A stretch of 8,062 nucleotides of DNA from an uncultured Lachnospiraceae bacterium (lineage in GTDB: Bacteria; Bacillota; Clostridia; Lachnospirales; Lachnospiraceae): assembly GCA_902796045.1 (NCBI GenBank), contig CADBNQ010000160.1:1-8062 (forward strand). The letters are read 5' to 3'. A model generated the notes under the pieces. It worked only from the letters and a program-made list of their open reading frames with translations, was not told the origin of the DNA and made no database searches. Both the position numbers and the translations under genes were made by a program. How positions within the stretch are numbered: position 1 is the first letter of the stretch; each line of letters opens with the position of its first letter. This document shows, piece by piece, positions 6,059 to 8,062 of this stretch.

Positions 6059-6103
6059 AATCTATTCCTATAATCATAAAGGTGATGGAGTCATAGGCTC
6101 CTT

Positions 6104-7153
6104 TTATGCGTTTTTCTTGATATAATCTGGTTCATGAGCATAGTGCATAGCCACATCCCTGGTCACGAGGCCGCCCCGTACCAGCCTGACCAGAGCCTGG
6201 TCCATGGTCTGGCCGCCGATGGCTGCGCTGGTGGCGACAGCATTGGCGATCTGGGGTGTGTTGCCGTTGCGGATCAGGTTGCGGATGGCGTCCGTGACGA
6301 CCATCATCTCACAGGCCAGCACTCTTCCGCCCTTCCTTTTGGGAAGCAGCTGCTGGGTAATGACAGCCTGAAGGCACATGGACAGCTGCAGACGGATCTG
6401 GGTCTGCATCCCCTCGGGAAATACCTGTACGATACGGTCTACCGCATCGGAGGCACTGCCGGTATGCAGGGTCCCGAAGACCAGGTGGCCTGTCTCAGCC
6501 GCTGTGATGGCGGTCTCTATGGTATCCCTGTCACGCATCTCACCGATCAGGATGACATTGGGATCCTCACGGAGACTGGCCCGCAGGCCGGCTGCAAAGC
6601 TCATGGTATCCTTGCCCACCTCCCGCTGGTTGATGGCCGCCTTGTCCGGTGTATAGACGTACTCCACCGGATCTTCCAGGGTGACGATATGGCAGGCAGT
6701 GGTATGGTTGATATAGTCCAGCAGAGCTGCCAGGGTCGTGGACTTACCGGACCCGGTCTCACCGGTGATCAGGACGATCCCCTTGTGGAGAGAGGGCAGG
6801 TTCAGGGCTGCCGGAGGCAGTCCCAGGGTATCAAGCCTGGGAATCTTATCCGACAGGAGCCGCAATGCTACTGAAGGCATCCCCTGCTGCTTGAAGATGT
6901 GGATACGACAGCGGTTTCCTGCAAAGGTGTCCGCTGCATCCAGCTCTCCGACCCTTTCAAATTCATCATAGTTTGCCACGGTCCCCGCAAGAGACTGGGC
7001 ATAGTGGATACAGTCCTCGGCATTCAGAGGCTCATCCATCATGTTCACAAGCTGTCCATCCTTCCGGTATTTTGGCGGAAGGTTGTAGATCAGATGGATA
7101 TCTGATGCACCGTCCTCTCTGGCCTTGAGGACCAGTTCTTCGATCGTCAGCAT
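6104..7153 (-). CDS. pilT: PilT pilus retraction ATPase
   Basis: This 349-residue protein, close to the usual PilT length, is the cytoplasmic ATPase that disassembles the pilus and drives twitching or retraction. The N-terminal domain carries the ASDIHL motif (16-21). The ATPase core has Walker A GETGSGKST (131-139), Asp box TLEDPVEY (158-165), Walker B NVILIGEMRD (199-208) and His box GHLVFGTLHT (222-231). The retraction-specific signature AIRNLIR lies at 289-295. The zinc tetracysteine of PilB is absent. These features separate it from an extension ATPase. The start ATG at 7151-7153 follows a G-rich Shine-Dalgarno (GGGGGTG) with suitable spacing. It lies 33 bp after pilB and 45 bp before pilC, inside the main operon, so extension and retraction motors are probably co-expressed. 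All catalytic motifs look intact. Confidence 0.96.
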   Translation of the reverse strand: MLTIEELVLKAREDGASDIHLIYNLPPKYRKDGQLVNMMDEPLNAEDCIHYAQSLAGTVANYDEFERVGELDAADTFAGNRCRIHIFKQQGMPSVALRLLSDKIPRLDTLGLPPAALNLPSLHKGIVLITGETGSGKSTTLAALLDYINHTTACHIVTLEDPVEYVYTPDKAAINQREVGKDTMSFAAGLRASLREDPNVILIGEMRDRDTIETAITAAETGHLVFGTLHTGSASDAVDRIVQVFPEGMQTQIRLQLSMCLQAVITQQLLPKRKGGRVLACEMMVVTDAIRNLIRNGNTPQIANAVATSAAIGGQTMDQALVRLVRGGLVTRDVAMHYAHEPDYIKKNA

Positions 7154-7186
7154 ATTCTCACCCCCGTTTTCTGCTGGTAAAGTGAT

Positions 7187-8062
7187 TTAAATGTCTTCAT
7201 ATATAACTCTTTGAACTTCTTCAAAGGTGGTGACCCCTTCCAGGACAAGCCGTATGGCATTGTCCCTCAGGGAAACAAAGCCGCTCTCCGGGTCAGCCAG
7301 CATGGTCTCGATGGCTTCCCTGCCCTTGTTGGCGGCGATCATACGCCTGGTCTTTATATTCAGAGGCAGGATCTCAAATACGCCGATCCGCCCCCTGTAG
7401 CCTGTATCAAAACAGTCCGGACAGCCCTTGCCTCTGTAGAAGATCCTTCCGGGCTGGTATTCCAGGCCAATCTCTGCCTGTTCTTCTTCATCCGGTTCAT
7501 AGGCAGTCTTGCATGCCGGGCAGATCCTCCTGACCAGCCTCTGGGACAGGACGCCCTTTAAGGCACTGGCTACCAGATAAGGCTCCACGCCCATATCGAT
7601 CAGACGCTCAACCGTACCAACCGCATCACTGGTATGGATGGTGGAAAGGACCACATGGCCGGTGATGGCGGACCGCATGGCAATCTCCGCCGTCTCACCG
7701 TCACGGATCTCACCGATACAGATGATATCCGGATCCTGACGCAGGATCGCTCTGAGGCCTGCAGCAAAGGTCATCCCGGTCTTCTCATTGATCTGCACCT
7801 GGTTGACGCCGTCAATGTTGTACTCCACCGGATCTTCCAGGGTAACCATGTTCAGCTCACGGCTGTTAAGGTCGTGAATCATGGAATACATGGTGGTGGA
7901 CTTACCACTTCCCGTCGGTCCGACGATGAGGACCACGCCGCTCTTGACCTTGATGAGCTTCTCATATTTTTTAACGTCGTCTCCTGTCAGGCCGATCGAA
8001 GTCCTGTCCAGCTTGGTCCCTGTTTTATCAAGAAGTCTGGCCACGATCTTCTCACCATATAC
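7187..8062 (-). CDS. pilB: PilB-type pilus extension ATPase, C-terminal part (5' end beyond window)
   Basis: This is the cytoplasmic hexameric ATPase that powers pilus extension (GspE/PilB family of secretion ATPases). The frame is open to the right edge, so 291 residues of the C-terminal part are visible; family members are usually about 550 residues, so roughly half is missing. In fragment numbering I see Walker A GPTGSGKS at 48-55, the Asp box TLEDPVEY near 74-81, Walker B DIICIGEIRD near 112-121 and the His box GHVVLSTIHT near 135-144. A CPAC (181-184) and CPDC (214-217) pair forms the zinc-binding tetracysteine module typical of PilB/GspE and absent from PilT. A GTG at 8042-8044 is an internal valine codon inside the conserved GEKIVARLLDK segment, not a start. 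It ends in TAA, 33 bp before pilT, and is probably an early gene of the operon. Assignment to the T4P rather than a type II secretion ATPase rests on the adjoining pilT and pilMNO. Confidence 0.95.
   Translation of the reverse strand, partial: VYGEKIVARLLDKTGTKLDRTSIGLTGDDVKKYEKLIKVKSGVVLIVGPTGSGKSTTMYSMIHDLNSRELNMVTLEDPVEYNIDGVNQVQINEKTGMTFAAGLRAILRQDPDIICIGEIRDGETAEIAMRSAITGHVVLSTIHTSDAVGTVERLIDMGVEPYLVASALKGVLSQRLVRRICPACKTAYEPDEEEQAEIGLEYQPGRIFYRGKGCPDCFDTGYRGRIGVFEILPLNIKTRRMIAANKGREAIETMLADPESGFVSLRDNAIRLVLEGVTTFEEVQRVIYEDI

Noticed and set aside
6134..6874. Long plus-strand open frame (246 codons) opposite pilT
   Set aside because: It is fully antisense to a gene with intact catalytic motifs, and its translation shows no recognisable domain; it is a shadow of pilT codon use.

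Overview
The window holds most of one type IV pilus (T4P) gene cluster. All genes are on the minus strand, so transcription runs from the right edge to the left. The machinery is Gram-positive (monoderm) in type: PilB, PilT, PilC, PilD, PilM, PilN and PilO are recognisable, but nothing resembling the outer-membrane secretin PilQ or the lipoprotein PilP is present. Moderate GC in the machinery genes, strong GGAGG-type ribosome binding sites, a sigma-A promoter and protein style suggest an anaerobic Clostridia member, probably a Lachnospiraceae-like gut bacterium. This taxonomic guess is inference only.

Layout in transcription order: (1) the C-terminal half of pilB, the extension ATPase, which runs off the right edge; (2) pilT, the retraction ATPase; (3) pilC, the inner-membrane platform; (4) an atypical single-helix, cysteine-rich protein that looks like a minor or pseudopilin; (5) pilD, the prepilin peptidase/methylase; (6) pilM, (7) pilN and (8) pilO, the cytoplasmic and membrane alignment complex. 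Genes are closely spaced (gaps of 67 bp or less) or overlap by one base (TGATG and TAATG junctions), which fits one polycistronic message. No terminator is visible after pilO. (9) A 297-bp gap then separates pilO from pilA, the canonical major prepilin. The gap carries a near-perfect sigma-A promoter with an A/T-rich upstream element, then a leader of about 220 nt with strong inverted repeats. A clear Rho-independent terminator follows pilA and closes the cluster at the left edge.

How the genes work together: PilD cleaves and methylates prepilins. PilB drives assembly of mature PilA through PilC, and PilT powers disassembly, so the pilus should be retractile (twitching, adhesion or possibly DNA uptake). 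PilM, PilN and PilO link the cytoplasmic ATPases to the membrane platform. The separate strong promoter probably provides the excess of major pilin over machinery. The long structured leader suggests post-transcriptional control of pilin output.

The main points of interest are the structured pilA leader, which I cannot match to a known riboswitch, the prepilin-like protein without the Glu+5 residue, and the AT-rich 3' half of pilA. I see no mobile elements, CRISPR arrays, tRNA or rRNA genes.
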